A stretch of DNA of 64,000 bases from CAYFQB01 sp964345225 (GTDB lineage Bacteria > Nitrospirota > Thermodesulfovibrionia > Thermodesulfovibrionales > UBA6898), in NCBI GenBank assembly GCA_964345225.1, contig CAYFQB010000066.1, positions 1 to 64,000 of the forward strand, written 5' to 3'. A program made the translations under genes and the position numbers. Below, piece by piece: positions 17,404-26,635 of the stretch; the stretch's first letter is position 1; each line of letters opens with the position of its first letter. Below the pieces are notes generated by a model that saw nothing but the letters and a program-made list of their open reading frames with translations, did not search any database and was not told where the DNA came from.

Positions 17404-18732
17404 TTATGCTTTTAATATTTTCTTTGATTTAATTTTCCCCGTTGCATTCCTTGTGTCGACTATGAGTTTGCTGTACTTGGTTATAAATTTATAGTCATAC
17501 GCCGAGTGGTCTGTTGAAATAAGAACACAGTCATATTTCTTTAGATTATTTGCTGTCAAAGGGACGGAACTCATATTAAGGTCGTATTCCCTCATCTTAT
17601 GTGTTTTAGGTACATGAGGATCATTGTAATCCACCTTTGCTCCCCTTTTTAAAAGTAGTGTGATGAGCTTCAATGATGGAGACTCCCTGACATCGTCAAT
17701 ATCCTTCTTATATGAAATACCTAGAACAAGGATACGAGCACCCCTGACGCTCCTGCCTTTTGAATTAAGTGCATTGACAAGCTTTTCGACAATATAATAA
17801 GGCATGCTGGTGTTTACTTCACCTGCAAGCTCGATGAACCTGGTATGAAAATCGAATTCTCTTGCCTTCCAGGTCAGATAGAAAGGATCAATGGGTATAC
17901 AATGACCACCTAGTCCTGGGCCGGGGTAAAAAGCCTGAAACCCAAAAGGTTTTGTCTTTGATGCATTGATAACCTCCCATACATCGATACCCATACGCTC
18001 AAAACACATTTTCAGTTCATTCACAAGTGCTATATTTACCGCCCTGTAAATATTCTCAAGAAGCTTGCTGGCTTCAGCAACCTTTGTTGAAGATACAGGC
18101 ACAGTTTTTGTTACTATAGTGTCATAAAGGGCCTTTGCAGCTTTTAGGCATCTGGCAGTATATCCACCAACAACTTTAGGTATGGTTGATGTCGAAAAAG
18201 TGGGGTTATTAGGGTCTTCACGTTCAGGCGAATAGGCAAGGAAGAAATCCCAGCCAGCCTTCATACCTTTCCTTTCAAGTATCTTTCTCATCTCATCATC
18301 AGTCGTACCAGGATAAGTAGTGCTTTCGAGAACGATAAGATGGCCTGGTCTTAAATAACGGCTTATTGTCTTAGTGGTGCTCAGGACATAGGAGATATCG
18401 GGTTCCCTGTATTCATTCAAGGGCGTTGGCACGCATATAAGTATGCAGTCGGTATTCTTAAGTCGGGAAAAATCATTGGTAGGTAAAAAACGTCCTGTTC
18501 TGTTCATATCCCTGATGCTTTTAGAAGGAATATGTTTTATATAACTTTTACCGTCTTTTAAGAGAGAGACTTTTTTAGAATTTAGATCAAAACCTGTGAC
18601 ATAAAATCCTGCCCTATTAAACTCTATTACAACTGGAAGGCCTACGTACCCAAGCCCTATGATACCGACTGAAGCCGTCCTTTTCTCTATCCTTTCCAAT
18701 AGCATTTTTAAGTCTCCAGAATCCTTTGCCAA
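17404..18732 (-). CDS. UDP-N-acetyl-hexosamine 6-dehydrogenase (WbpA/WecC-like)
   Basis: A nucleotide-sugar dehydrogenase of 442 residues, distinct from Ugd. Its features are SVGIIGLGYVGLPVVIEF, CVPTPLNEYREPDISYV, LESTTYPGTTDDEM, AYSPEREDPNNPTFSTS and the active-site Cys in GLGGHCIPIDP. The LESTTYPGTT and PEREDPGN-type segments are those of WbpA-like UDP-GlcNAc 6-dehydrogenases. It would give UDP-GlcNAcA (or ManNAcA after epimerisation) for an acidic polysaccharide. It is probably transcribed with the phosphomannomutase gene 70 bp upstream. Confidence 0.88.
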   Translation of the reverse strand: MAKDSGDLKMLLERIEKRTASVGIIGLGYVGLPVVIEFNRAGFYVTGFDLNSKKVSLLKDGKSYIKHIPSKSIRDMNRTGRFLPTNDFSRLKNTDCILICVPTPLNEYREPDISYVLSTTKTISRYLRPGHLIVLESTTYPGTTDDEMRKILERKGMKAGWDFFLAYSPEREDPNNPTFSTSTIPKVVGGYTARCLKAAKALYDTIVTKTVPVSSTKVAEASKLLENIYRAVNIALVNELKMCFERMGIDVWEVINASKTKPFGFQAFYPGPGLGGHCIPIDPFYLTWKAREFDFHTRFIELAGEVNTSMPYYIVEKLVNALNSKGRSVRGARILVLGISYKKDIDDVRESPSLKLITLLLKRGAKVDYNDPHVPKTHKMREYDLNMSSVPLTANNLKKYDCVLISTDHSAYDYKFITKYSKLIVDTRNATGKIKSKKILKA

Positions 18733-18802
18733 TTAAACCTCCTTGTTAAAAATCAGAATTCAGATTGCAAAATGCAAATTTTATGACCTTTGATCAGCTT
18801 TT

Positions 18803-20161
18803 TCAAAAAATTTCTTTTAATTTTTTTTCAACGGTCGATTTTATATGATGCAAACCTTCTTCAGTCGACGATTCAAACCTCAGTACAAGGGCTGGCTGGG
18901 TATTTGATGCCCTTACGAGTGCCCATCCGTTTTCGAAATTAATCCTGGCACCGTCGATTGTGTTCACATCATAAGTTAAAAAAGCTTCACTGATTTTCTC
19001 TGTAACACTGAACTTCAGACTGTCGTCACATTCAAACCTTATCTCGGGTGTGGAAAATACAGTCGGCAGCCCGTCCAATAATCTCTTTATGCTGTATGGT
19101 TCTCTGTTTTTCTTTATTATTTCCAGTAGCCTGAGTGTTGTGTAAATCGCATCGTCATAACCAAAATATCTGTCTGAAAAGAATATATGCCCGCTCATTT
19201 CTCCTGCAAGGACAGCGTTTTCCTCTTTCATTTTATTTTTTATGAGAGAATGTCCTGTCTTCCACATTATAGGAATGCCGCCGTTTCTTTTTATATCGTC
19301 ATACATTACCTGAGAGCATTTTACCTCGCCTATAATAGTAGCACCTGGATTCTTCTTCAGGATATCCCTTGAAAATATTATCATAAGACGATCCCCCCAG
19401 ATAATTTCACCATCAGCATCAACGACTCCTATCCTGTCTGAATCACCGTCATAAGCTATACCAAGATGTGCATCTTCAGTCTTTACTTTGTCTGTCATTG
19501 CTTTGAGGTTTTCAGGTATTACAGGATCAGGGTGATGGTTTGGGAAATTCCCATCAGGCTCGCAGAAGAGTTCAATGACCTCGCAGCCAAGTATTCCGAC
19601 GATTTCAGGTGCCACGAGCCCTGCGGTACCATTTCCTGCATCGAGTACGACCTTAATACCTGATAAATCAGAAAAATCTTTCTTAAGATAGCTTATATAT
19701 GCATCTTTAATCGGTTGCTGTTTTAAAATTCCTTTACCTTCGATAAATTCCCTGTTTTCGATGATTTTTCTGATGTTTTGTATTTCTTTACCATAAAGAG
19801 TATCCTTGCCAATACTTAATTTGAAGCCGTTATACTCAGGTGGATTATGGCTGCCGGTTACTATTATACCGCCGTCCAGATTAAGATAATGGAGCGAGAA
19901 ATATTGAACAGGAGTAGGGCACTCTCCTATATCTATTACATTTGTTCCGGTTGAAATTATGCCTTTAATCAGATTGTCAGATATTTCTTTAGAACTAAGT
20001 CTTACATCTCTCCCTACCGAGAGAGCAGGGGAATTTTTTTTAGAGATATTAAGCACATAAGTACCGAATGATCTGCCGATAAGATAAGCAACATCCGGCG
20101 AGAGATCTTTTCCCCAGATACCCCTAATGTCGTATTCTCTGAAAATTTTTTCGTTTAGCAT
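18803..20161 (-). CDS. manB: Phosphomannomutase / phosphoglucomutase
   Basis: Converts mannose-6-phosphate to mannose-1-phosphate (and glucose phosphates), feeding the GDP-mannose enzyme upstream. The 452 residues show the N-terminal FREYDIRGIWGKDL, the phosphoserine loop VTGSHNPPEYNG near residue 100, the metal loop YDGDSDRIGVVD, sugar-binding GEMSGH and the C-terminal phosphate site RASNTQPALVLRFE. These are the AlgC/ManB-type motifs. It lies 91 bp downstream of manC on the same strand. That spacer holds words such as AGGTAGAGGTACAGGC and their near-complement, which can form a stem. Confidence 0.93.
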   Translation of the reverse strand: MLNEKIFREYDIRGIWGKDLSPDVAYLIGRSFGTYVLNISKKNSPALSVGRDVRLSSKEISDNLIKGIISTGTNVIDIGECPTPVQYFSLHYLNLDGGIIVTGSHNPPEYNGFKLSIGKDTLYGKEIQNIRKIIENREFIEGKGILKQQPIKDAYISYLKKDFSDLSGIKVVLDAGNGTAGLVAPEIVGILGCEVIELFCEPDGNFPNHHPDPVIPENLKAMTDKVKTEDAHLGIAYDGDSDRIGVVDADGEIIWGDRLMIIFSRDILKKNPGATIIGEVKCSQVMYDDIKRNGGIPIMWKTGHSLIKNKMKEENAVLAGEMSGHIFFSDRYFGYDDAIYTTLRLLEIIKKNREPYSIKRLLDGLPTVFSTPEIRFECDDSLKFSVTEKISEAFLTYDVNTIDGARINFENGWALVRASNTQPALVLRFESSTEEGLHHIKSTVEKKLKEIF

Positions 20162-20252
20162 TTTACGAAAAAAAGGTAGAGGTACAGGCAGAGAATGAAA
20201 TTCGATACACTTCCTTTATTGCTGATATCTTTACCTCTACCTGTGCCTATGC

Positions 20253-21722
20253 CTATGCTTTTCTGCCGTATAAATCATCAAATCTTACAATATCATCCTC
20301 TTCAATGTAATCACCAATCTGAACCTCTATTAAATGCAGATCGACTTTGCCAGGATTTTCGAGCCTGTGTTTTGTTGTCATCGGAACATAAGTAGATTCA
20401 TTGGGATGGACATTATAGATCTTATCACCGACAGTTACCTTTGCAGTTCCTGAGACAACAACCCAGTGTTCGCTCCTGTGATGATGGAGTTGATGGCTGA
20501 GTCTGGCACCTGGTTTTACAACTATCCTCTTTATCTTGTATCGGTCACCAACCTCAAGAATAGTATAAGAACCCCATGGCCTGTTGACAGTAACATGTTC
20601 AATAAGCTCATCTGCCCCCTTTTTCTTGAGTTCATTTACTACCTTTCGCACATCCTGAGTGTTGTTCTTATTACAGATCAAGGTAGCATCAGGTGTATCA
20701 ACAACAACGACATTCTCTAAACCTACAGTTGCAATAAGACGCTTCCCGCCATATACAATAGAGTTCTTTGAGTCGATATCAATGACGTTTCCTGTTACAA
20801 TATTTCCATATCTATCCTTTTTTGCAATGTCATCCAGGGCACGCCAGCTTCCCACATCACTCCAGCCAATGTCAGCTGGTACTACGGCAACTTTAATTGC
20901 ATTTTCCATTATACCGTAATCTACAGATATAGGCTTTATAGTTTTAAAAATATCATTTAGCACTTTCTGTTCGTTATTCTTGCCTATTGACTTTTCTATT
21001 TTTAGAAGTCCTTTATATATATCCGGAATCTGTCTCATTATCTCTTGCAGAATATCAGAGGCCCTCCAGACAAAAATACCTGCGTTCCACAGGTAATTCC
21101 CTGACTTTACGTATTCTTTTGCATTTTTGAGGTCAGGCTTCTCAACGAACTTCTCAACCTCATAAGACGTGAATTTTGATTCATTTTTTTTATTTTTTTT
21201 ACTGCTTACTCCTGACTGCTTACTTCTTAATTTATTTATAAGTTTGCCTTTCTTAATATACCCGTAACCGGTTTCGGGTCTGTCTGGAATGATACCTATA
21301 GTAGTCAGATAACCTTTTAGGGCAAGATTTTTAGCCTTTAACAAAACCTTTGCGAATGAGTCAGCTTTAAGTATAATATGGTCTGAAGGAATAACTGCTA
21401 TCACTGCATTGGGTGACTTTTTCCTTATATGTATAGCTGCCAGTCCAATTGCAGGTGCAGTATTTTTCCCTTCAGGTTCAATCAGCATCTTGAATCTGTC
21501 AGAACCGCATACATCAACAAGCTGATTTTTAATATCATATGAATACTTCTGTCCTGTAACGATATATATGTTTTCCACAGGTATAGATTTGTTGAGCCTT
21601 TTGAATGTCTGCTGAATCATTGTTGTATCACCAAATATGCTGAGCAGTTGTTTTGGGGTTGTCTCCCTGCTTAAGGGCCAGAATCTTGTTCCACTCCCGC
21701 CTGCAAGTATTACCGCGTACAT
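20253..21722 (-). CDS. manC: Mannose-1-phosphate guanylyltransferase / mannose-6-phosphate isomerase with repeat insertion
   Basis: A bifunctional type II enzyme of 489 residues making GDP-mannose. The N-terminal nucleotidyltransferase has LAGGSGTRFWPLSRETTPKQ, EPEGKNTAPAIGLA, PSDH, YGYIKKG, FVEKPDLKNA and WNAGIFVW. The C-terminal cupin has RPWGSYTILEVGDRYKIKR, SHQLHHHRSEHWVVVSGTA and NESTYVPMTTKHRLENPG. Between GYIKKGK and the FVEKPD motif, about residues 155-185 form a lysine/serine-rich insertion (KLRSKQSGVSSKK). Its DNA at 21200-21229 is a copy of the intergenic pyrimidine ladder, kept in frame. An ideal GAGGTAATATG start region precedes it. Confidence 0.93.
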   Translation of the reverse strand: MYAVILAGGSGTRFWPLSRETTPKQLLSIFGDTTMIQQTFKRLNKSIPVENIYIVTGQKYSYDIKNQLVDVCGSDRFKMLIEPEGKNTAPAIGLAAIHIRKKSPNAVIAVIPSDHIILKADSFAKVLLKAKNLALKGYLTTIGIIPDRPETGYGYIKKGKLINKLRSKQSGVSSKKNKKNESKFTSYEVEKFVEKPDLKNAKEYVKSGNYLWNAGIFVWRASDILQEIMRQIPDIYKGLLKIEKSIGKNNEQKVLNDIFKTIKPISVDYGIMENAIKVAVVPADIGWSDVGSWRALDDIAKKDRYGNIVTGNVIDIDSKNSIVYGGKRLIATVGLENVVVVDTPDATLICNKNNTQDVRKVVNELKKKGADELIEHVTVNRPWGSYTILEVGDRYKIKRIVVKPGARLSHQLHHHRSEHWVVVSGTAKVTVGDKIYNVHPNESTYVPMTTKHRLENPGKVDLHLIEVQIGDYIEEDDIVRFDDLYGRKA

Positions 21723-21739
21723 ATTACCTCCTCATTTAT

Positions 21740-21922
21740 CTAATTAATTTTTATCTCGAGTCTTCTTTCGCCGCTATAGAATAGGGTATATCGGTGTGAA
21801 TGAAAATAATGTAATCTCTTCCTTGCATTCTCTACACAACTGAAATTTTCATAAGGAAAAAGTCTGCTGAACGTTTTAATATTAGCTCTAAGAATCTCCT
21901 CTATGGACAGATGGAATTCCAT
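21740..21922 (-). CDS. Possible small protein upstream of manC
   Basis: A 60-codon frame 17 bp before manC on the same strand, beginning MEFHLSIEEILRANIKTFSR and rich in Arg, His and Phe. No ribosome site is evident and I recognise no family. It may be a short leader protein or simply an open stretch of leader RNA; position is the only support. Confidence 0.25.
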   Translation of the reverse strand: MEFHLSIEEILRANIKTFSRLFPYENFSCVENARKRLHYFHSHRYTLFYSGERRLEIKIN

Positions 21923-22101
21923 GTATAAAATAATATAACACGCATAAGTAATTTTTGGATAAATTATTATAATTAAAAAAATATAGATTTAACCTAACCC
22001 TTTCTCACATTATTAAGAAAGGACAACAAACTGTTATAAAGACTCCACATAAAGATCAAATGTTATAATAGTAGCAGTACATGTACTACAGGTAATATTA
22101 A

Positions 22102-23346
22102 ATGACAAGCTACATGATCATATTGCTGCTAGGCTATCTATTTTTTCAACTTATTGCATACTGGCTTAAGTTTATCAATATCAGGCACATGAAGAAATAT
22201 GGAATGAACGTCCCCAGTGGTTTTGAAGAGCATATAGACGGATCAGTATTAAAGAGGACACTTTCATATACAGTAGAGAAGAATTCCCTTTCTTTTGTTG
22301 AATCACTGTTCAGCAATGTTATTCTCCTCATCTTTCTTTTTGGCGGCTTAATGAATATGTACAATTCGTGGATTGCATCTTTTGATTTACCTTTTGTTTT
22401 AAAGGGCATTTTATTTTTTTTTCTTTTGAGTTATGTGAGCTCTTTATTGTCAATACCATTCAGTCTATACAGTACATTTAAGATTGAGAATAAATACGAG
22501 TTCAATACAATGACCCTGAAGCTATGGATAGTTGACTTGATAAAATCCACGCTTATCTCAACGCTGGTTATAGGTGTTATACTACTTGGCAGCTTTTGGA
22601 TTATACAGTCGAGCCCCGATTACTGGTGGATCTTTATCTGGGGATTTTTCTTCATATTCAGTATTTTTATAATGTATGTATCACCATATATAATTGAACC
22701 TCTATTTAATAAATTCACACCATTGGAAGGTGTTGAGCTTGAAGATAAAATCAGAGATATAATGAAAAAGGTGGGTTTAAAGGTAAGCAGGGTCTTCATG
22801 ATGGATGCCTCAAAAAGAAGCCAGCACACGAATGCATATTTTACAGGCATCGGAAAGGTAAAAAGGATAGTGCTTTATGATACACTTATTAGCAAGATGG
22901 AACAGAGCGAAATACTTGCTGTACTGGCACATGAGATTGGACACTGGAAAAAGAAACATGTATTGAAACGCATTTTTGTGTTTGAGCTGCTTTCTTTAGT
23001 AGGTGCATATATAGGGTTTGAAACCCTAAAGACAGATTTTCTTGCAGAGATGTTTAATATAGCGCAACCCACATTTTTTGCGAAGCTGATAGTCCTTGGA
23101 TTCATTTTTAGTATTATATCTTTTCCTTTTTCTCCTCTCTTCAGTTATTATTCTCGAAGGCATGAGAAAGAGGCTGACAGATTTGCTGTTGGATTGACAT
23201 CAGATCCGGAAAGTCTGGCTGCCTCGCTCATCAAACTCTCAAAGGACAATCTTTCTAATCTCCACCCCCATCCTCTTTATGCAATTTTTTATTATTCACA
23301 TCCGCCAATTGTAGAGAGGATAAAGAGGATAAGGGGTTTAGGATAA
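22102..23346 (+). CDS. M48 family (Ste24/CAAX-type) membrane zinc protease
   Basis: A multi-spanning inner-membrane metalloprotease of 414 residues, the length of Ste24-like CAAX prenyl protease 1 homologues rather than the 290-residue HtpX. Several N-terminal helices (about residues 5-25, 70-90, 100-125, 150-170, 178-198) precede the zinc motif HEIGH (H277, E278, H281). The third ligand lies in RRHEKEADRFAVG near residue 357, and the substrate-site HPLYAIFYYSHPPIVERI follows. Bacteria lack CAAX prenylation, so the role is probably membrane-protein quality control. It is followed after 6 bp by a deacetylase-like gene and likely forms an operon with it. Confidence 0.9.
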   Translation: MTSYMIILLLGYLFFQLIAYWLKFINIRHMKKYGMNVPSGFEEHIDGSVLKRTLSYTVEKNSLSFVESLFSNVILLIFLFGGLMNMYNSWIASFDLPFVLKGILFFFLLSYVSSLLSIPFSLYSTFKIENKYEFNTMTLKLWIVDLIKSTLISTLVIGVILLGSFWIIQSSPDYWWIFIWGFFFIFSIFIMYVSPYIIEPLFNKFTPLEGVELEDKIRDIMKKVGLKVSRVFMMDASKRSQHTNAYFTGIGKVKRIVLYDTLISKMEQSEILAVLAHEIGHWKKKHVLKRIFVFELLSLVGAYIGFETLKTDFLAEMFNIAQPTFFAKLIVLGFIFSIISFPFSPLFSYYSRRHEKEADRFAVGLTSDPESLAASLIKLSKDNLSNLHPHPLYAIFYYSHPPIVERIKRIRGLG

Positions 23347-23352
23347 ATCCAG

Positions 23353-24261
23353 ATGAGTTCAAAAAAAAGCATAAAAAGGAGTATAAGAATTAAGATAAGG
23401 AAATATCTTTTTTATATCCTGTTTTTTTTAACTTTGTTTTTACTGGCAGCATATTTTTCATATAGAGAATTAAGTATGGAGAGCTTTAAGCCTGAAAAGG
23501 GGTTAGAGCCTGTGCCTGAACACACAGAGAGCCTTAAGTTTAAGAAAGAAGCTAAGCGTGAAGTTCCCAGTGTAAAACCCGAAAAAAAACTGAAAGTCCC
23601 ACCGAGGATTGCAATTGTTATAGATGACCTTGGACCTAATAAAAAAACTGCTATGAAAGTTTTCAATATAAAGGCCCCTTTAACCCTTTCTATCCTGCCA
23701 CAGGAGACATTTACAGCTTGGATTGCAGACGAAGGGCACAGGCTTGGTTACGATATTATAGGACATATTCCTATGGAGGCTAAGGATCCGCAAAGACTGG
23801 GTAAAGGAGGGCTCTATACATGGATGACAGATAACGAGATCCGCAGGGCACTGAATGAAGACATTGAGTCAATACCACATATTAAAGGGGTTAGTAATCA
23901 TATGGGTTCAGCTTTTACCGAGGATGAAAGGACGATGAATGTTTTATTATCAGTTCTTCAGGAAAACGGACTTTTTGCACTGGATAGTCTCACAACTTCA
24001 AAGTCAGTTGGCGAGAAGCTTGCTGTAGAAAAGGGGTTAAGGATTTTTAAAAGGGATATATTCCTTGATTATGATGGCTCGTTGTCCTCTATGGAAGACA
24101 AGTGGGGGAGCTTAGTCAAGATTGCTAGGAAGAGGGGATATGCAGTTGCACTTGCCCATCCGAGAGAAAAGACAATTGAATTTTTAAAGAAAATTATTTC
24201 TGAAAAAGATGTAGAAATTGTACCGATATCCAGGGTCATAAACGATCAATACACTAATTGA
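23353..24261 (+). CDS. Divergent polysaccharide deacetylase (YibQ/DUF610) family protein
   Basis: A 302-residue envelope protein. An N-terminal membrane anchor (about residues 17-37) is followed by a charged Pro/Lys linker (38-87) and a YibQ-type deacetylase-like domain. That domain has RIAIVIDDLGPN, LTLSILPQ, GHIPMEAKDPQRLGKGGL, GVSNHMGSAFTEDERTM, FALDSLTT and RDIFLDYDG. These DD, H-x3-H-like and D residues match the divergent polysaccharide deacetylase 2 family, where the metal site is retained. A periplasmic role near peptidoglycan is likely. It is coupled to the M48 protease gene. Confidence 0.87.
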   Translation: MSSKKSIKRSIRIKIRKYLFYILFFLTLFLLAAYFSYRELSMESFKPEKGLEPVPEHTESLKFKKEAKREVPSVKPEKKLKVPPRIAIVIDDLGPNKKTAMKVFNIKAPLTLSILPQETFTAWIADEGHRLGYDIIGHIPMEAKDPQRLGKGGLYTWMTDNEIRRALNEDIESIPHIKGVSNHMGSAFTEDERTMNVLLSVLQENGLFALDSLTTSKSVGEKLAVEKGLRIFKRDIFLDYDGSLSSMEDKWGSLVKIARKRGYAVALAHPREKTIEFLKKIISEKDVEIVPISRVINDQYTN

Positions 24262-24309
24262 TATATTTAAACAAAGCTTGGTTTTGTTATTTGCAACTAT
24301 AAGCGGTTT

Positions 24310-24549
24310 TTATTTTGTGGTTAAAAACCAATCCATTAACTTTTCATTATAATATAGTGTGTGTATATAACCGTCACTTCCTTTGATCTTAAAAAACCTT
24401 TTTCTTTGACTTTTGTCCTGCCTTTCCTCGATCCACATCCCCAGCATCTCAATGACCTCTATTTTTTCACCATTGATAACAAAAGATCTTGGTCTTTCTT
24501 CACCCTTGTAGCCAGAATAGGAGATGACTTTGATCTTTTTATCCTGCAT
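24310..24549 (-). CDS. Small conserved-looking hypothetical protein
   Basis: A 79-residue charged, beta-strand-rich soluble protein (start KIKVISYSGYKGEERPRSF, later GSDGYIHTLYYNEKLMDWFL). No family is named with confidence. The reading frame has normal codon use and ends neatly between convergent genes. ATG at 24549 has no strong ribosome site. Its compact tryptophan/tyrosine-rich end suggests a small folded domain. Confidence 0.6.
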   Translation of the reverse strand: MQDKKIKVISYSGYKGEERPRSFVINGEKIEVIEMLGMWIEERQDKSQRKRFFKIKGSDGYIHTLYYNEKLMDWFLTTK

Positions 24550-24754
24550 TTTAAAATTTAAATAGAGGTACCTTAGGTTGTCAAGAGTAATATCTTATTC
24601 TTCTATCATAAGGACATCTATTCTTCCTTAAATAGTTTTTTATCACGGAATCGGAGATGCTTGGTTAACTGATGATGGCTTGACCACAATAAAGTTTAGG
24701 GATATACTCAAAAGAGACTGATATTATTTGTCGGGTCAAAAGGATGCATAGGGT

Positions 24755-25117
24755 TTGAGAAAATATTGTTATATTGTAGCAGTCTTTCTTGTATTGGCCG
24801 TTATTTCTCCTGCATTTGCAGGTGAGGAGCCTGTAGAATCAGATAATTCATTTATAGAGAATGTGAAGGAAGTGGGCAGGAAGACTAAAGAAGCTGCAGT
24901 TGATATAAAGGAAGAAGTTAAAAAGGATTTTAATGAGGTCAAGAAAAAGGCAGAAAAAGAGTTCAAGAATAAAGAAAAGGAAGTGAAAGAGGAGAAAAAG
25001 GGTTTCAGCAAGACCCTTTCGGACATGCGTAAAAGCATATCCAATGCACTGGATAAAGCAGGGAAATCCCTGAAGGAGAAATGGGAGAAGTTTCTCAGTG
25101 CCATAGGATTTGATTAG
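24755..25117 (+). CDS. Small exported lysine-rich helical protein
   Basis: A 120-residue protein starting at TTG 24755. A signal peptide, RKYCYIVAVFLVLAVISPAF, is followed by an Ala-Gly cleavage site near residue 23. The mature part is a highly charged Lys/Glu helix (about residues 30-112) with heptad-like spacing, like small periplasmic apolipoprotein-type or coiled-coil proteins. No lipobox cysteine is present. The start is supported by AAAAGGA about 11 bases upstream. It is convergent with the ArsA-like gene, 30 bp apart. Function unknown; a periplasmic stress or envelope spacer protein is possible. Confidence 0.7.
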   Translation: MRKYCYIVAVFLVLAVISPAFAGEEPVESDNSFIENVKEVGRKTKEAAVDIKEEVKKDFNEVKKKAEKEFKNKEKEVKEEKKGFSKTLSDMRKSISNALDKAGKSLKEKWEKFLSAIGFD

Positions 25118-25147
25118 CAAAAAAGTCTTATATACGGAGTGTAATGT

Positions 25148-26071
25148 TTATAGATTCAATTTGTTTAACAGTTCTTTCCCTATCTTTTTCAATATCTCTT
25201 TACCTTTGATTTCTGTTAGTGATAATGGCAGGATTACAACGGGTAAGCCCTTCGCAATATAAGTCAATTCCGATATATATTTCTCTTGAACCCTTTTAAC
25301 AGCCAGTAGAGACTCAGAGTCTGTATTTTCTATGACCCGATTTATAACCATTCCGTGTATGTTGACCTGGTAATCTTCGATAGTCTCTATAATTCTGCGG
25401 GATTGATTAACAACGAGGGCCTCAGGATTGGCAACAATGATAAATAATGATCTGTTATGAATAAATCTGGAAATCCTTTCTGAAACCAAAATCCATTCGT
25501 CCATGATGTCTGCTATGGATCTTTTGCCAATGATTTGTTTGCTTATTCTGTCAAGTCCTTCAAATACCTTTGCGCCAGCCCTGAGGTGTTTTCTTATATA
25601 CTGGGGCATATTAATAAGATTCAGTGTCTCACCTGCAGGAGCAGTATCCCAGATAATCCTGTCATATCTGTTGCCTTCAGCCATATCTACGATAAGGTCG
25701 AGCATCGTCTCTTCCCTCAGGGAAGGTGCAGATCCTATATAATCCAGAAGCTGATGCCTGGATTCGCTGTCAAGACCATCAACATCTATAAGATGTGATA
25801 GGATATCATAGAAATCTTTCCCGAATCTTTTCTTCCACCTGTTTACGATAGTATCCTGACAGATCTCAATAGCATCAAGATTTTTATCTATTGTCTTTAT
25901 CTGATCTCCTATCTTTTTTTCAAAAATGTCAGAGAGGGACGGTGCCATATCTGAGGAAATAATAATGCTCTTCTGGCCTAAAGAGGCAAATTGCAATGCT
26001 ATTGCAGCTGAACAAGTAGTCTTTCCAACACCACCTTTACCGCCAAAGACTGTCATGATTCTATTGGTCAT
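25148..26071 (-). CDS. ArsA/GET3-like anion-transporting P-loop ATPase
   Basis: A 307-residue deviant-Walker ATPase of the ArsA/TRC40 family: FGGKGGVGKTTCSAAIA at residues 9-25 (signature lysine and Walker A), switch I SSDMAPSLSD, switch II IIWDTAPAGETL and the nucleotide-specificity region HGMVINRV. It lacks the duplicated second half of plasmid ArsA. No arsR, arsB or arsD gene is adjacent, so an arsenite-pump role is unsupported. Related single-domain bacterial proteins have unknown clients. It lies 130 bp downstream of rpsT, after a terminator. Confidence 0.85.
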   Translation of the reverse strand: MTNRIMTVFGGKGGVGKTTCSAAIALQFASLGQKSIIISSDMAPSLSDIFEKKIGDQIKTIDKNLDAIEICQDTIVNRWKKRFGKDFYDILSHLIDVDGLDSESRHQLLDYIGSAPSLREETMLDLIVDMAEGNRYDRIIWDTAPAGETLNLINMPQYIRKHLRAGAKVFEGLDRISKQIIGKRSIADIMDEWILVSERISRFIHNRSLFIIVANPEALVVNQSRRIIETIEDYQVNIHGMVINRVIENTDSESLLAVKRVQEKYISELTYIAKGLPVVILPLSLTEIKGKEILKKIGKELLNKLNL

Positions 26072-26161
26072 AATTTTGGTTGCTCCTGATTATTTATAAA
26101 CCCACAAAATGCATTTCAGTATAAAAAGAGCAGGTGTATGTGCAGTCTACGACTCTTTGAG

Positions 26162-26194
26162 AAAAAGGTCTTGCCCTTTCTACAGGGTAAAACC
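26162..26194 (-). terminator. Intrinsic terminator after rpsT
   Basis: Read on the minus strand, GGTTTTACCCT and AGGGCAAGACC form an imperfect 11-bp stem with a six-base loop, followed at once by TTTTT. It lies just after the rpsT stop. Confidence 0.8.
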
Positions 26195-26201
26195 TCCGCC
26201 T

Positions 26202-26498
26202 TTATGCTGCTTTGGCTTTTAAAACAGAATTAGCTTTTTTGGACAGGTTCGAAATTTTTCTTGAGGCGTTATTTTTATGGATTACCCCTTTTGAGGCAGC
26301 ACTGCTTATTATTTTTATTGCAGTCTTCAGTGTTTTTTCGATTTCATCTTTATCATTGGTTTCGATTGCTTCCCTGACAGACTTGATAGCGGTCTTGATT
26401 CTGGTACGCACCTCTTTGTTACGGATATTCCGTTTTTCAGACTGTCTGGCTCTCTTTAGTGCTGAAAGATTTTTCTTTGGTGCTGCTTTTGCAGGCAA
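26202..26498 (-). CDS. rpsT: 30S ribosomal protein S20
   Basis: The 98-residue protein has the S20 signature: PAKAAPKKNLSALKRARQSE, RTRIKTAIKSVREAI, AASKGVIHKNNASRKISNL. It binds 16S rRNA in the body of the 30S subunit. The start is TTG at 26498, eight bases after a strong AAGGAGG. E. coli rpsT also starts with UUG, where the weak start takes part in autogenous control, so the same is plausible here. It is a single-gene unit with its own terminator. Confidence 0.96.
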   Translation of the reverse strand: MPAKAAPKKNLSALKRARQSEKRNIRNKEVRTRIKTAIKSVREAIETNDKDEIEKTLKTAIKIISSAASKGVIHKNNASRKISNLSKKANSVLKAKAA

Positions 26499-26635
26499 TT
26501 TAAAAACCTCCTTAAAAAGTAATCATATTTTTTAACATAAAATATGGTTTTTTATCAATAGAACTGTAGCAATTAAATCATATTTTGTCTAAACCAGGAT
26601 TCTTTTGGAGCAATTAGCCTGGAATTTTCAGGATA

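Noticed and set aside
25148..26071. Arsenite-efflux operon
   Set aside because: The ArsA-like ATPase is single-domain and has no ars neighbours.
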